Positions 6,850 through 14,223 of a stretch of 15,315 nt of DNA are shown piece after piece. This DNA is from Taishania sp. (GTDB lineage Bacteria; Bacteroidota; Bacteroidia; Flavobacteriales_D; Crocinitomicaceae): contig JASLGM010000007.1 of NCBI GenBank assembly GCA_030150045.1, positions 1-15,315 of the forward strand, read 5' to 3'. The notes beneath the pieces were generated by a model. It did not search any database, was not told where the DNA came from, and saw only the letters and a program-made list of their open reading frames with translations. Each line of letters begins with the position of its first letter. Positions within the stretch are counted from its first letter, which is position 1. The position numbers were made by a program, and so were the translations under genes.

Positions 6850-6867
6850 TACTTTTAAGGAAAAGTA
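6850..6867. promoter_or_regulatory. Dyad in front of the LysR gene
   Basis: TACTTTT (6850-6856) and AAAAGTA (6861-6867) are perfect 7-bp arms around AAGG, ending 9 nt before the ATG. It overlaps the only plausible -7 region, so it could be an autoregulatory site or a leader hairpin. Confidence 0.45.
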
Positions 6868-6876
6868 GACCTTAAC

Positions 6877-7761
6877 ATGTTTGATTTTCGTTTAAAAGTA
6901 TTCATTACAGTTGCAAAACGCTTGAGTTTCACCAAAGCAGCAGAAGAACTTTTTATCTCACAGCCTGCAGTCACCAAGCATATCAAAGAAATAGAACTAC
7001 ATTACCAAACCCAGCTTTTAGAACGTAAAGGAAACAAAATTCAACTTACAGATGCAGGTCAAATCGTTTTGGAAAATGGATTAAAAATAATGGAAACCCA
7101 TCGCTTTATTGAGCGAGAATTGTCATTATTTAATCAAAAACTGCAAGGAAAACTCATCATTGGAGCAAGTACAACCTATGCTCAGTATTTATTACCTAAG
7201 TATTTGGTTGATTTTCGAGAAAAGTATACACATATAGAACTGGAAGTGATTGTTGCAAATACCGAAAACATTGAACATTTGTTATTGGAAAATAAAATTG
7301 ACTTAGGAATTGTAGAAGGAAAATCTAGAAGAAGTCAAATTAAGTATACACCCATCTTGAAAGATGAAATGGTACTTTGTACACAAAACAAAACCTTATT
7401 TGCTCCTAGGTTAATGTCTATTTCGGAATTAGAAAAAGTACCGCTAATCATTCGTGAACAAGGATCTGGATCCTTAGAAGTGGTTTTGAGCGCATTACAA
7501 AAAAGTAATTACCAATTTGAAAATCAAAACATAGAAATGGTATTGGAAAATACCGAAAGTATCAAAAATTACCTACAACATTCAAATGCATTTGCTTTTT
7601 TATCCATCTCATCTATTTACAATGAATTAAAAGCAGGTAGTTTAAAAATCATTGACATTGAAAACATTAGTATTGAAAGGTATTTCTATACCATTTCTAA
7701 ACAAGGAGATAATAACCATCTCAAAGATATTTTCCTAAAAAGAATACAATTCGATAACTAA
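6877..7761 (+). CDS. LysR family transcriptional regulator (YeiE-like)
   Basis: The 294-residue protein has the standard LysR layout. The N-terminal winged HTH includes FTKAAEELFISQPAVTKHI (18-36), followed by a linker helix. The effector-binding domain begins near residue 90 (KLIIGASTTYAQYLLPKYL) and contains LLENKIDLGIVEG and IIREQGSGSLEVV, both typical of CysB/YeiE-group regulators. It lies 76 nt upstream of, and on the same strand as, a YeiH-type transporter. Elsewhere yeiE-like and yeiH genes are frequent neighbours, so the transporter is its probable target. The effector may be a sulfur oxyanion such as sulfite, inferred from family context. A dyad sits in its own promoter region and a phased half-site array overlaps its stop codon. 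Confidence 0.87.
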   Translation: MFDFRLKVFITVAKRLSFTKAAEELFISQPAVTKHIKEIELHYQTQLLERKGNKIQLTDAGQIVLENGLKIMETHRFIERELSLFNQKLQGKLIIGASTTYAQYLLPKYLVDFREKYTHIELEVIVANTENIEHLLLENKIDLGIVEGKSRRSQIKYTPILKDEMVLCTQNKTLFAPRLMSISELEKVPLIIREQGSGSLEVVLSALQKSNYQFENQNIEMVLENTESIKNYLQHSNAFAFLSISSIYNELKAGSLKIIDIENISIERYFYTISKQGDNNHLKDIFLKRIQFDN

Positions 7762-7778
7762 AAGTTATAGTGTATAAC
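7754..7778. promoter_or_regulatory. Candidate LysR operator upstream of yeiH
   Basis: GTTATAGTGTATAAC (7764-7778) is a perfect dyad with 6-bp arms and a 3-bp spacer, fitting the T-N11-A form of LysR boxes. A further ATAAC at 7754-7758 makes three half-sites (ATAAC, GTTAT, ATAAC) spaced exactly 10 bp apart, on one face of the helix. The first overlaps the end of the regulator gene. Confidence 0.6.
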
Positions 7779-7813
7779 CATTTTTGATTTCCTTTTTTCT
7801 TAAATCTATCGGA

Positions 7814-7830
7814 AATTTGTTTTTCAAATT
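7814..7830 (+). repeat. Small hairpin in the yeiH leader
   Basis: AATTTG and CAAATT pair around TTTTC-type loop sequence, 7 nt before the preferred yeiH start. It could influence translation initiation but is short and AT-rich. Confidence 0.35.
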
Positions 7831-7837
7831 AGGCAAA

Positions 7838-8779
7838 ATGGAAAACAAGATACTAGGAAATAATTCAATCGTAGCGAAATCCGTTTATTTCATATTAGGA
7901 GCTCTCGCTCTCTCCCCTATACTTTCCCCTCCTTTTGCCCTTTTATTAGGTATTATTTTTGCTCAATTGTTTACGCATCCCTTCCGAATGCAGAATCAAA
8001 AAGCAACAAAATACTTACTTCAAATTGCTGTGGTTGGTTTAGGTTTTGGGATGCAATTAGACAGTGCTTTAAAAGCCGGAAAGGAAGGTTTTCTGTTCAC
8101 CGTTTTCTCCATTGTTAGTACTTTAATACTGGGTTATTTCTTTGGGAAAATATTCAAAGTAGATCCAAAAACATCTTATTTAATTACCTCAGGAACGGCC
8201 ATTTGTGGTGGAAGTGCCATTGCAGCCGTTTCTCCAGTGATCAAGGCGGAAGAAAAACAAATAAGTATTGCATTAGGAACAATTTTCATTCTTAATTCTG
8301 CTGCATTATTTATTTTCCCTGCTGTTGGACATTGGCTTGGCTTTTCACAACAACAATTTGGTTTATGGAGTGCCATAGCGATCCACGACACAAGCTCTGT
8401 AGTAGGTGCTGCAGCAAAATATGGAGACGAAGCTTTGCAAGTAGCCACAACTGTAAAACTTGCTCGCGCACTTTGGATTATTCCTTTGGCCTTCTTTAGT
8501 ACTTTTTTATTCAAAAGTAAAGGAACAAAAATCAAAATTCCTTATTTCATTGGATTATTCGTTGTTGCTATTCTATTGAATACCTACGTTCCATTTTTGA
8601 ATGCGATTGGTCCATATATCGTATCCGTTTCAAAAGCAGGATTAACTTTGACTTTATTTTTAATTGGAACAAGCCTTTCAAAAGAAATGCTTAAAACAGT
8701 TGGTATTAGACCGATTCTTCAAGGTCTACTATTATGGATTTGTATCTCAGTTGGAACTTTACTGTTCATCTTGTTCTGA
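7838..8779 (+). CDS. YeiH family (UPF0324) putative sulfur-anion exporter
   Basis: From ATG 7838 the protein has 313 residues with about ten hydrophobic segments. Two family signatures are visible: GTAICGGSAIAAVSP (119-133) and HDTSSVVGAAAKYG (183-196). These identify the YeiH/UPF0324 inner-membrane family, annotated as putative sulfate or sulfite exporters; direct transport data are limited. The frame is open upstream to a TTG at 7784, but that extension overlaps the leader hairpin and the region next to the operator, so the ATG preceded by AGGCAAA is preferred. A LysR gene upstream and the phased operator suggest inducible expression. No strong terminator follows; a reversed structured repeat begins 54 nt later. 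Confidence 0.87.
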   Translation: MENKILGNNSIVAKSVYFILGALALSPILSPPFALLLGIIFAQLFTHPFRMQNQKATKYLLQIAVVGLGFGMQLDSALKAGKEGFLFTVFSIVSTLILGYFFGKIFKVDPKTSYLITSGTAICGGSAIAAVSPVIKAEEKQISIALGTIFILNSAALFIFPAVGHWLGFSQQQFGLWSAIAIHDTSSVVGAAAKYGDEALQVATTVKLARALWIIPLAFFSTFLFKSKGTKIKIPYFIGLFVVAILLNTYVPFLNAIGPYIVSVSKAGLTLTLFLIGTSLSKEMLKTVGIRPILQGLLLWICISVGTLLFILF

Positions 8780-8833
8780 TCGCCTAACCAACGTTCACAA
8801 TATTACTAACCACTTTTCACTTTTGCATCATTT

Positions 8834-8983
8834 TCTCAGCCTGGGCAGAGTGTGATAGCTCCTTGATCTGAAAAAATTGAGAACGCTGATTCTACCACTG
8901 CGACCAAAGGAAGCACGTGGTAAACAGCTCGTGAACCTTTTTACAGGAAAGGACTAAAGCACGTAGACCAAAATGGCTGCCAG
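8834..8983 (-). ncRNA. Dispersed structured repeat, copy B
   Basis: Read on the minus strand this matches copy C closely: GGCAGCCATTTTGGTCTAC, then GCTTTAGT, then GTTTACCACGTGCTTCC, TTTGGTCGCAGTGGTAG, AGCGTTCTC, TTTTTCA, AGCTATCAC, and a final CTCTGCCCAGGCTGAG hairpin. The central hairpin (8892-8923) pairs TACCAC with GTGGTA and TGC with GCA. A second hairpin brings CGTG and CACG together with CCTTT and AAAGG. It lies between the transporter gene and a small secreted protein, opposite in direction to both. Confidence 0.65.
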
Positions 8984-9014
8984 CTAAACATTGAATATTT
9001 TTTTTTACTAACAT

Positions 9015-9045
9015 TTTGAAAATCAAAAACTTTATTGTAAATTAA
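9015..9045 (+). promoter_or_regulatory. Possible promoter of the small secreted-protein gene
   Basis: TTTG (9015-9018) and TAAATTAA (9038-9045) are separated by 19 bp, the spacing expected for Bacteroidota -33/-7 promoters; the -7 box is only a partial match. It ends 23 nt before the ATG at 9069. Confidence 0.4.
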
Positions 9046-9068
9046 TTCATCAACACAACCACTACGCT

Positions 9069-9455
9069 ATGAAAATGTTCCTACTCTTCATGCTCCTTCA
9101 GCTCCAATTATTTTCTTTTGGACAAGTGGAAATCTATAAAATTATCACTGCACAACAACTTACCTTCGAAGAGCATGCGAACGATGTACCATTTGACGAA
9201 ATTCAATTTTTAGAGATTGATTGGGAACAACAATTATTGATTTTTTTTACGCATGAGAAAGAACGACAACTCGAATTACGTCAACTCATTTACAGTTCTA
9301 CAGACGACTTAATAAAAGGGTTTATTTGGCAAGCATTTGATTTTTACTCTAAAAGCTACGAGGTCTTTATTCAAGAAATTAACTTGGAAGATTTAGAAAT
9401 TACGATTAAAAGTGAACATGAAGAAGTCTGTTATCAATTGTTTTTCTGGGAGTAA
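9069..9455 (+). CDS. Small secreted protein of unknown function
   Basis: The 128-residue product starts with a clear signal peptide (MKMFLLFMLLQLQLFSFGQ), with cleavage likely after FGQ near residue 19. The mature part is very acidic and alternates short strands and helices, for example FDEIQFLEIDWEQQLLIFF and FIQEINLEDLEITIKSEHEE. It has one cysteine (Cys121), no lipobox and no T9SS tail, so it is probably periplasmic. I do not recognise the family. It stands alone between the reversed repeat and clpB. Confidence 0.7.
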   Translation: MKMFLLFMLLQLQLFSFGQVEIYKIITAQQLTFEEHANDVPFDEIQFLEIDWEQQLLIFFTHEKERQLELRQLIYSSTDDLIKGFIWQAFDFYSKSYEVFIQEINLEDLEITIKSEHEEVCYQLFFWE

Positions 9456-9581
9456 AAGCGGTCATTTTGTCTTGATTATCATCTTTTTCACCACTCCATA
9501 GTGCCAAAAATTCCGATTTTATTCCTTGAAAATGGTTTGGACTCATAATTGAGAACATAAAGGAAACGAAAAAGAAATCGC

Positions 9582-12197
9582 ATGGACATTCAAAAATTAA
9601 CCATTAAGTCGCAAGAAGTTCTTCAAAAAGCGGAACAACTAGCGCAAGCCAATGGGCACCAGGTGATTGAAAATGCACATCTACTAAAAAGTATTTTCAT
9701 CACAGATAAGGACGTTATTCCTTACCTACTTCATAAAAGCAATGTTTCTTCGGAAATGATTGAAAAAACGTTGGACAGCATTCTTACCACTTTCCCAAAA
9801 GTAAGCGGTGGCCAATTACACCTTTCCAACGCGGCAAATCAAACCCTTCAAGATGCATTCAAATACATGAACGATTTTCAAGACGAATACGTAACCATTG
9901 AGTTGATTGTGTACGCCATGATTGAAGCGAAAGACACCACTGGTCAATTATTACGTGACAATAGATTAACGCAAAAAGAATTTAAAAAACAGATTATGGA
10001 TTTAAGAAACGGAGAAAAAGTGACTTCGAATTCACAAGAATCTACTTACAAATCATTAGAAAAATACGCTAAAAACTTAAATGAACTAGCAAAAACCGGT
10101 AAGCTAGACCCTGTTATCGGACGTGATGAAGAAATTCGTCGTGTACTTCAGATTTTGACCCGTAGGACGAAAAACAATCCTATCCTTATTGGGGAGCCCG
10201 GGGTTGGTAAAACAGCGATTGCCGAAGGAATTGCACATCGAATTGTAGATGGTGACGTACCTGAAAATCTGAAGTCTAAAATTGTTTACTCTTTAGATAT
10301 GGGAGCCCTTATTGCAGGCGCAAAATACAAAGGAGAATTTGAGGAACGCTTAAAAGCGGTAATCAAAGAAGTAACCAATGCGGATGGAGAGATCATTCTC
10401 TTTATTGATGAAATTCACACGCTTGTTGGTGCTGGAGGAGGCGATGGCGCAATGGATGCGGCAAACATTTTAAAACCTGCTTTGGCGCGAGGTGAACTAA
10501 GAGCTGTTGGAGCTACGACGTTGGATGAATATCAAAAATACTTTGAAAAAGACAAGGCCTTGGTGAGACGATTCCAAACCGTTTTGGTGGATGAGCCGAC
10601 AACCGAAGATGCGATCTCTATACTTCGTGGAATTAAAGAAAAATATGAGAATCACCACAAGGTATTGATCAAGGATTCTGCGATTATATCGGCGGTTGAG
10701 TTGTCACAACGTTACATTACCGATCGTCAACTTCCTGATAAAGCAATTGATTTAGTGGATGAAGCTGCGTCTAAATTGCGTATGGAAATCAATTCGAAAC
10801 CTGAAGAATTGGATGAAATTGAACGCAAAATCATGCAATTAGAGATTGAACGTGAAGCCATTAAACGTGAAAAAGATGAAAAGAAAATAAAACATTTAGA
10901 GCAAGAACTTTCTGAATGGTACGAAAAAAGAGATGCTTTCCGTGCGAAATGGCAAGCGGAAAAAGATGTCATTGATGCCGTACAAGTTGCCAAGGAGCAC
11001 ATGGATGAATTGGAGCTTCAAGCACTACAAGCGGAACGTGCAGGTGATTATGGTAAAGTGGCCGAAATCCGTTACGGAAAGGTAGCTGAAGCAAAACGCA
11101 TTTTGGAAGAAAACAAGGTTAAACTTGTAGAAATACAATCCAAATCGCAAATGATTCGCGAAGAAGTTGGTGCAGACGAAATTGCCGAAGTAGTTGCTAA
11201 ATGGACAGGAATTCCAGTATCCAAAATGATGGAAAGCGAAATTACAAAGCTTTTACAATTAGAAGATGAATTGAACAAACGTGTGGTTGGCCAAGATCAA
11301 GCAATTGAAGCCCTGGCAGATGCAGTACGTCGTTCAAGAGCTGGTTTACAAGATAAAAACAGACCCATAGGATCGTTTATTTTCTTAGGAACAACGGGAG
11401 TTGGTAAAACAGAATTAGCCAAAGCGTTGGCCGAATACTTGTTCAATGACGAAAATGCGATGACACGCATCGACATGTCGGAATATCAAGAGAAACACAC
11501 GGTTTCTAGATTAGTTGGAGCTCCTCCGGGATACGTTGGATACGATGAAGGTGGTCAATTGACAGAGGCTGTACGTCGCAGACCCTACTCGATTGTACTG
11601 CTGGACGAAATAGAAAAAGCGCACCCAGATGTGTTTAACGTATTGTTACAAGTGTTGGATGACGGTCGTTTAACGGATAACAAAGGAAGAGTTGTGAATT
11701 TCAAGAATACAATTATTATCATGACTTCTAACCTTGGTTCTTCTATCATTCACGATCGATTTGAAAATGTAACTGAGTTGGATTATCCAAAAGTTTCGGA
11801 GAAGGCAAAAAATGAAGTATTAGAACTTTTAAAAACAACCATTCGCCCGGAATTTTTGAACAGAATTGATGAAATTTTGATGTTTAATCCGCTGACAAAA
11901 GGAAATGTGAGAAGTATTGTCCGTATCCAATTGTCGAACCTTCAGAAGGTACTTTTGGAACAAGACATTCAACTTTCAGTTACCGAAGATGCATTTAATT
12001 GGATCTCCGAGGAAGGCTACGACCCATTTTTTGGTGCGCGTCCGGTTAAGCGAGTAATTCAACGAAACGTGCTCAACAATTTGTCAAAAGCTATTCTTGG
12101 TGGTACAATAAACCGAGAAGAACCGATAGTTATGGACGTTATGGATGGGGTGATCTTTTTCAGAGAATCAAAACCAAATGACTATTTAGTCTTGTAA
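9582..12197 (+). CDS. clpB: ATP-dependent protein disaggregase ClpB
   Basis: The 871-residue protein has full ClpB length and order. The N-terminal repeat domain is 1-145. The first AAA+ module has Walker A GEPGVGKT (204-211), Walker B IILFIDE (271-277) and pore loop KYKGE (248-252). The coiled-coil M domain lies at about 400-525, the hallmark separating ClpB from ClpA and ClpX. The second AAA+ module has Walker A GTTGVGKT (603-610), Walker B IVLLDE (671-676), pore loop GYVGY (650-654) and FLNRIDE (758-764). The C-terminal small domain has GARPVKR (818-824). It forms a cytoplasmic hexamer that works with DnaK/DnaJ/GrpE to pull polypeptides out of aggregates after heat stress. No CIRCE element is seen upstream. 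A weak TTG and TAATTG pair (9526-9528 and 9546-9551) might be its promoter. No frameshift or missing motif. Confidence 0.97.
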   Translation: MDIQKLTIKSQEVLQKAEQLAQANGHQVIENAHLLKSIFITDKDVIPYLLHKSNVSSEMIEKTLDSILTTFPKVSGGQLHLSNAANQTLQDAFKYMNDFQDEYVTIELIVYAMIEAKDTTGQLLRDNRLTQKEFKKQIMDLRNGEKVTSNSQESTYKSLEKYAKNLNELAKTGKLDPVIGRDEEIRRVLQILTRRTKNNPILIGEPGVGKTAIAEGIAHRIVDGDVPENLKSKIVYSLDMGALIAGAKYKGEFEERLKAVIKEVTNADGEIILFIDEIHTLVGAGGGDGAMDAANILKPALARGELRAVGATTLDEYQKYFEKDKALVRRFQTVLVDEPTTEDAISILRGIKEKYENHHKVLIKDSAIISAVELSQRYITDRQLPDKAIDLVDEAASKLRMEINSKPEELDEIERKIMQLEIEREAIKREKDEKKIKHLEQELSEWYEKRDAFRAKWQAEKDVIDAVQVAKEHMDELELQALQAERAGDYGKVAEIRYGKVAEAKRILEENKVKLVEIQSKSQMIREEVGADEIAEVVAKWTGIPVSKMMESEITKLLQLEDELNKRVVGQDQAIEALADAVRRSRAGLQDKNRPIGSFIFLGTTGVGKTELAKALAEYLFNDENAMTRIDMSEYQEKHTVSRLVGAPPGYVGYDEGGQLTEAVRRRPYSIVLLDEIEKAHPDVFNVLLQVLDDGRLTDNKGRVVNFKNTIIIMTSNLGSSIIHDRFENVTELDYPKVSEKAKNEVLELLKTTIRPEFLNRIDEILMFNPLTKGNVRSIVRIQLSNLQKVLLEQDIQLSVTEDAFNWISEEGYDPFFGARPVKRVIQRNVLNNLSKAILGGTINREEPIVMDVMDGVIFFRESKPNDYLVL

Positions 12198-12215
12198 ATT
12201 CAAAATGCCAATTTA

Positions 12216-12248
12216 AAGCGAGTGATCATTAAGATTACTCGCTTTTTT
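12216..12248 (+). terminator. clpB terminator
   Basis: AAGCGAGT (12216-12223) pairs with ACTCGCTT (12237-12244) around GATCATTAAGATT, followed by TTTTG. It stands 18 nt after the clpB stop. Confidence 0.88.
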
Positions 12249-12282
12249 GTTATTTTTTTTCTTGGTGAGGATACGGAATGTT

Positions 12283-12433
12283 TAGGCAGCCTTAGTCGTT
12301 CTACGCGTTTTAGTAAACTCATAAAAAAGTGTTCACCAGCGGTTTACAACGCGCTCCCTTTGGTTGCGGTTGTAAACAAGCGTTCTCTACTTTTTCACTT
12401 CATTTAGCTATCACGCTCCCCCCGGGCTGGAGA
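12283..12433 (+). ncRNA. Dispersed structured repeat, copy C
   Basis: It occupies the gap between clpB and the converging lipoprotein gene, starting 35 nt after the clpB terminator. Blocks shared with the other copies are GGCAGCC, TTCTACGCGTTTTAGT, the central CGCTCCCTTTGGTTGCG, AGCGTTCTC, TTTTTCA, AGCTATCACGCTC and the closing GGGCTGGAGA. The central hairpin has a perfect 9-bp outer stem, GTTTACAAC (12342-12350) with GTTGTAAAC (12369-12377). Relative to copy B, the base pairs CAAC/GTTG versus CCAC/GTGG and CGC/GCG versus TGC/GCA change together, which is evidence for selection on pairing. A small ORF across it has no protein-like character. Confidence 0.65.
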
Positions 12434-12530
12434 TAAACTTAAACAATGTTTTATACTAACAAAACCATGATTAGATAAAGTGGTCATCGCTATTTTATTC
12501 GCCTAACTAGAAATCTTTTATTCAAAAAAA

Positions 12531-12556
12531 AACCTCAGAAACAACTTCTGAGGTTT
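12531..12556 (-). terminator. Terminator of the lipoprotein gene ending at 12581
   Basis: On the minus strand CCTCAGAA pairs with TTCTGAGG around GTTG-type loop sequence, followed by a run of T. A-runs on both sides make it potentially bidirectional. Confidence 0.88.
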
Positions 12557-12580
12557 TATATATGATAAAAAAATGTCCAT

Positions 12581-13231
12581 TTATTTTTTTACTTCCATTT
12601 TCATTTCTACCAATCTCAATTTATTGATTGTTCCATGATCTGGATCTACGTTGTCTTTCGTTTCTTTACTTTTCAAGGTCATTTTTTTGTTAGTCGCGTC
12701 GTTTACGTTGAAATAGATAACATCAAGGTTTTCATCGTAAGTGATGTCTTCTTCTGAGCTAAAAGAAAAATCGTATCCTTCTTCAATTGAAACAATTTCT
12801 GTTGATTTATGTCCTGATTGGTAGGTCATAAAAATCATATTGTCTTTTCCTTTTGCTTCTTCTGGTTTATTTTTCACGAAGCTCCAAGTTCCTTTATCTG
12901 TCAAAACGATTACTTCTTTGAATTCAAAGAAATCAATAACATCGAATCCTTTTTTTTGTGTTACTTTACGAGAAGTCCAAGTTCCATCTTTTTTGAAATC
13001 AAAAGAGTGTTCCAAAATAAGATATCTTTCGGCTGGCAATCCTGGTTCTGTAACTGAAAGATTATTTCCGTTGTGCGTAGTAGTCATCACACTGTATGCA
13101 CCATTTGTTTGTGTTGATTTAGCTTCTATATAGTGTTTTACATCCCACTCACCTTCCAACTTTCCTTTTGTGATTTTTCCACATGCAGCAAAAGTTGCTG
13201 CCATTAGCGTTAAAAGAAATATCTTTCTCAT
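12581..13231 (-). CDS. Lipoprotein, lipocalin-like paralog 1
   Basis: The 216-residue protein begins with a type II signal peptide, lipobox TFAAC with Cys17, followed by GKITKGKLEGEWDVKHY. Two downstream blocks, FKKDGTWTSRK and GTWSFVKNKPEEAKGKDN, are shared with its two neighbours, as is the C-terminal KKMTLKSKE region. The L-GEW motif and repeated 'W preceded by Gly' strands resemble the lipocalin-like domain of Bacteroidota lipoproteins (Lipocalin_4/DUF4923 type); ligand and role are unknown. No acidic surface-export signal follows the cysteine, so it probably stays periplasm-facing. It is the most diverged of the three copies, with an acidic middle (SSEEDITYDENLD) the others lack. It has its own promoter and terminator. 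Confidence 0.78.
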   Translation of the reverse strand: MRKIFLLTLMAATFAACGKITKGKLEGEWDVKHYIEAKSTQTNGAYSVMTTTHNGNNLSVTEPGLPAERYLILEHSFDFKKDGTWTSRKVTQKKGFDVIDFFEFKEVIVLTDKGTWSFVKNKPEEAKGKDNMIFMTYQSGHKSTEIVSIEEGYDFSFSSEEDITYDENLDVIYFNVNDATNKKMTLKSKETKDNVDPDHGTINKLRLVEMKMEVKK

Positions 13232-13259
13232 TTTTTCTTCTTAATTGAAATTTTCTTTA

Positions 13260-13267
13260 CAAAATTA
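13260..13267 (-). promoter_or_regulatory. -7 promoter box for lipoprotein paralog 1
   Basis: On the minus strand this reads TAATTTTG, an exact TAnnTTTG match 28 nt before the start codon at 13231. Confidence 0.55.
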
Positions 13268-13397
13268 ACCTTTATCCTTTTATAAAAAAAAGAAAGTTGT
13301 TCTGTTTTGGTAAATTTATTATTATGATAATATGGTAGCCCCTTTTTGGATACAAATAAGGTCCTTTTCTAAAATCATTTTCTTTGAAACGTAAATT

Positions 13398-13493
13398 GCG
13401 TTAGGGATAGTAGCGGCATCCTTTTAACACACAGTGTTAAAAGATATAGCGGAAAGCCCGACCTTTCCCAAGTTTATGGGTAAGGTAACGCCC
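13398..13493 (+). ncRNA. Structured RNA-like element, copy 2 (Flavo-1-like?)
   Basis: This is a compact 96-nt version of the element at 98-269. GCGTTA and TAACGC form the closing stem. GGGATAGTAGCGG and AGCGGAAAGCCCGACC flank the first arm, in which CTTTTAACAC (13430-13439 area) pairs perfectly with GTGTTAAAAG around three bases. The second arm pairs ACCTTTCCCA with TGGGTAAGGT. The element runs on the plus strand while the flanking genes run on the minus strand. It lies between a terminator of the upstream lipoprotein operon and the promoter of the third paralog. Homology to the Flavo-1 family is recalled, not tested. Confidence 0.65.
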
Positions 13494-13517
13494 TATTTTT
13501 TATTTTTTCTTACAAAA

Positions 13518-13543
13518 AAAGGGTGGAATTCCTTCCACCCTTA
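13518..13543 (-). terminator. Terminator of the two-gene lipoprotein operon
   Basis: AAGGGTGGAA pairs with TTCCACCCTT around TTCC, with a T-run on the minus-strand 3' side, about 22 nt after the stop at 13564. Confidence 0.88.
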
Positions 13544-13563
13544 TTCATTTTGATTGAACGATT

Positions 13564-14196
13564 TTATTTCGTCAAAGTGATTTTTCTGTTAGTTGAACTA
13601 ATTGAGTTTGAAGAAACACTTTTATAACTATCTTCTTCAACTAGAATCAACTCTTTTTTAGATGAGTTTTCAACTGTGAAGTAAGCTCCACCTTGTTGCG
13701 TAGCGTACGTTTCTTTATCAATTGCTGTTGTTGTAACTCCGTTTGCTGTGTTTGTTACTTTTGTTGTTTCAGAAGAAGTTGTCATCAAAACTCTTTCGTT
13801 CTTTTTGAATTCTTCTGTTTTGTTTTTAGCAACAAAGTTCCAGTTCCCTTCTGTCGTTACATCTTCTACAATTTTTATCGACAAACCACCTGCTGTTTGG
13901 TTTTTTTCTATCGTGTAAACAGAACTCCAAGACCCATCTTTTTTGAAATTATATGTGTGAGCCAACACTTTTTCAGTAGTTGTAATTCCATTATTTACAA
14001 TAGTTTGAGTTGCCCCGTTATGAGAAACTGTCATTACTGATGTTGTAGCCGGTTGGATAGTAGAGTGAGTTATCGTTGAATTGTAGTTGCTAACTGTCCA
14101 CTCTCCTTCTAATTTTCCTTTTGTTGTTTTACCACAAGCTGCTAATCCAACGATTAACAAAGAAGATAAAACCAATTTAAATGCATTACGTTTCAT
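13564..14196 (-). CDS. Lipoprotein, lipocalin-like paralog 2
   Basis: The 210-residue protein has a lipoprotein signal peptide with lipobox VGLAAC (Cys21), followed by GKTTKGKLEGEWTVSNY. The shared blocks are LAHTYNFKKDGSWSSVYTIEKN, GNWNFVAKNKTEEFKKNERV and a final SSKKELILVEEDSYKS. It is closer to paralog 3 than to paralog 1, since both keep the NKxEEFKKNER string and the Thr-rich middle. The protein is likely anchored in the periplasm-facing membrane. It follows paralog 3 by 27 nt, so the two are almost certainly cotranscribed. Function is not known. Confidence 0.78.
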   Translation of the reverse strand: MKRNAFKLVLSSLLIVGLAACGKTTKGKLEGEWTVSNYNSTITHSTIQPATTSVMTVSHNGATQTIVNNGITTTEKVLAHTYNFKKDGSWSSVYTIEKNQTAGGLSIKIVEDVTTEGNWNFVAKNKTEEFKKNERVLMTTSSETTKVTNTANGVTTTAIDKETYATQQGGAYFTVENSSKKELILVEEDSYKSVSSNSISSTNRKITLTK

Positions 14197-14223
14197 ATCA
14201 AATTTCTTTTAAGTAGTATAATA

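Noticed and set aside
7784..7837. TTG-initiated extension of the YeiH protein
   Set aside because: The extension overlaps the leader hairpin and sits next to the operator; ATG 7838 gives the normal family length.
12222..12407. Plus-strand ORF of 61 codons after clpB
   Set aside because: It starts inside the clpB terminator and reads through repeat copy C; the equivalent frames in the other copies are not conserved.
5440..12433. Repeat copies as insertion-sequence ends or CRISPR repeats
   Set aside because: No transposase lies between them, spacing is irregular over kilobases, and the copies are diverged with covarying stems.
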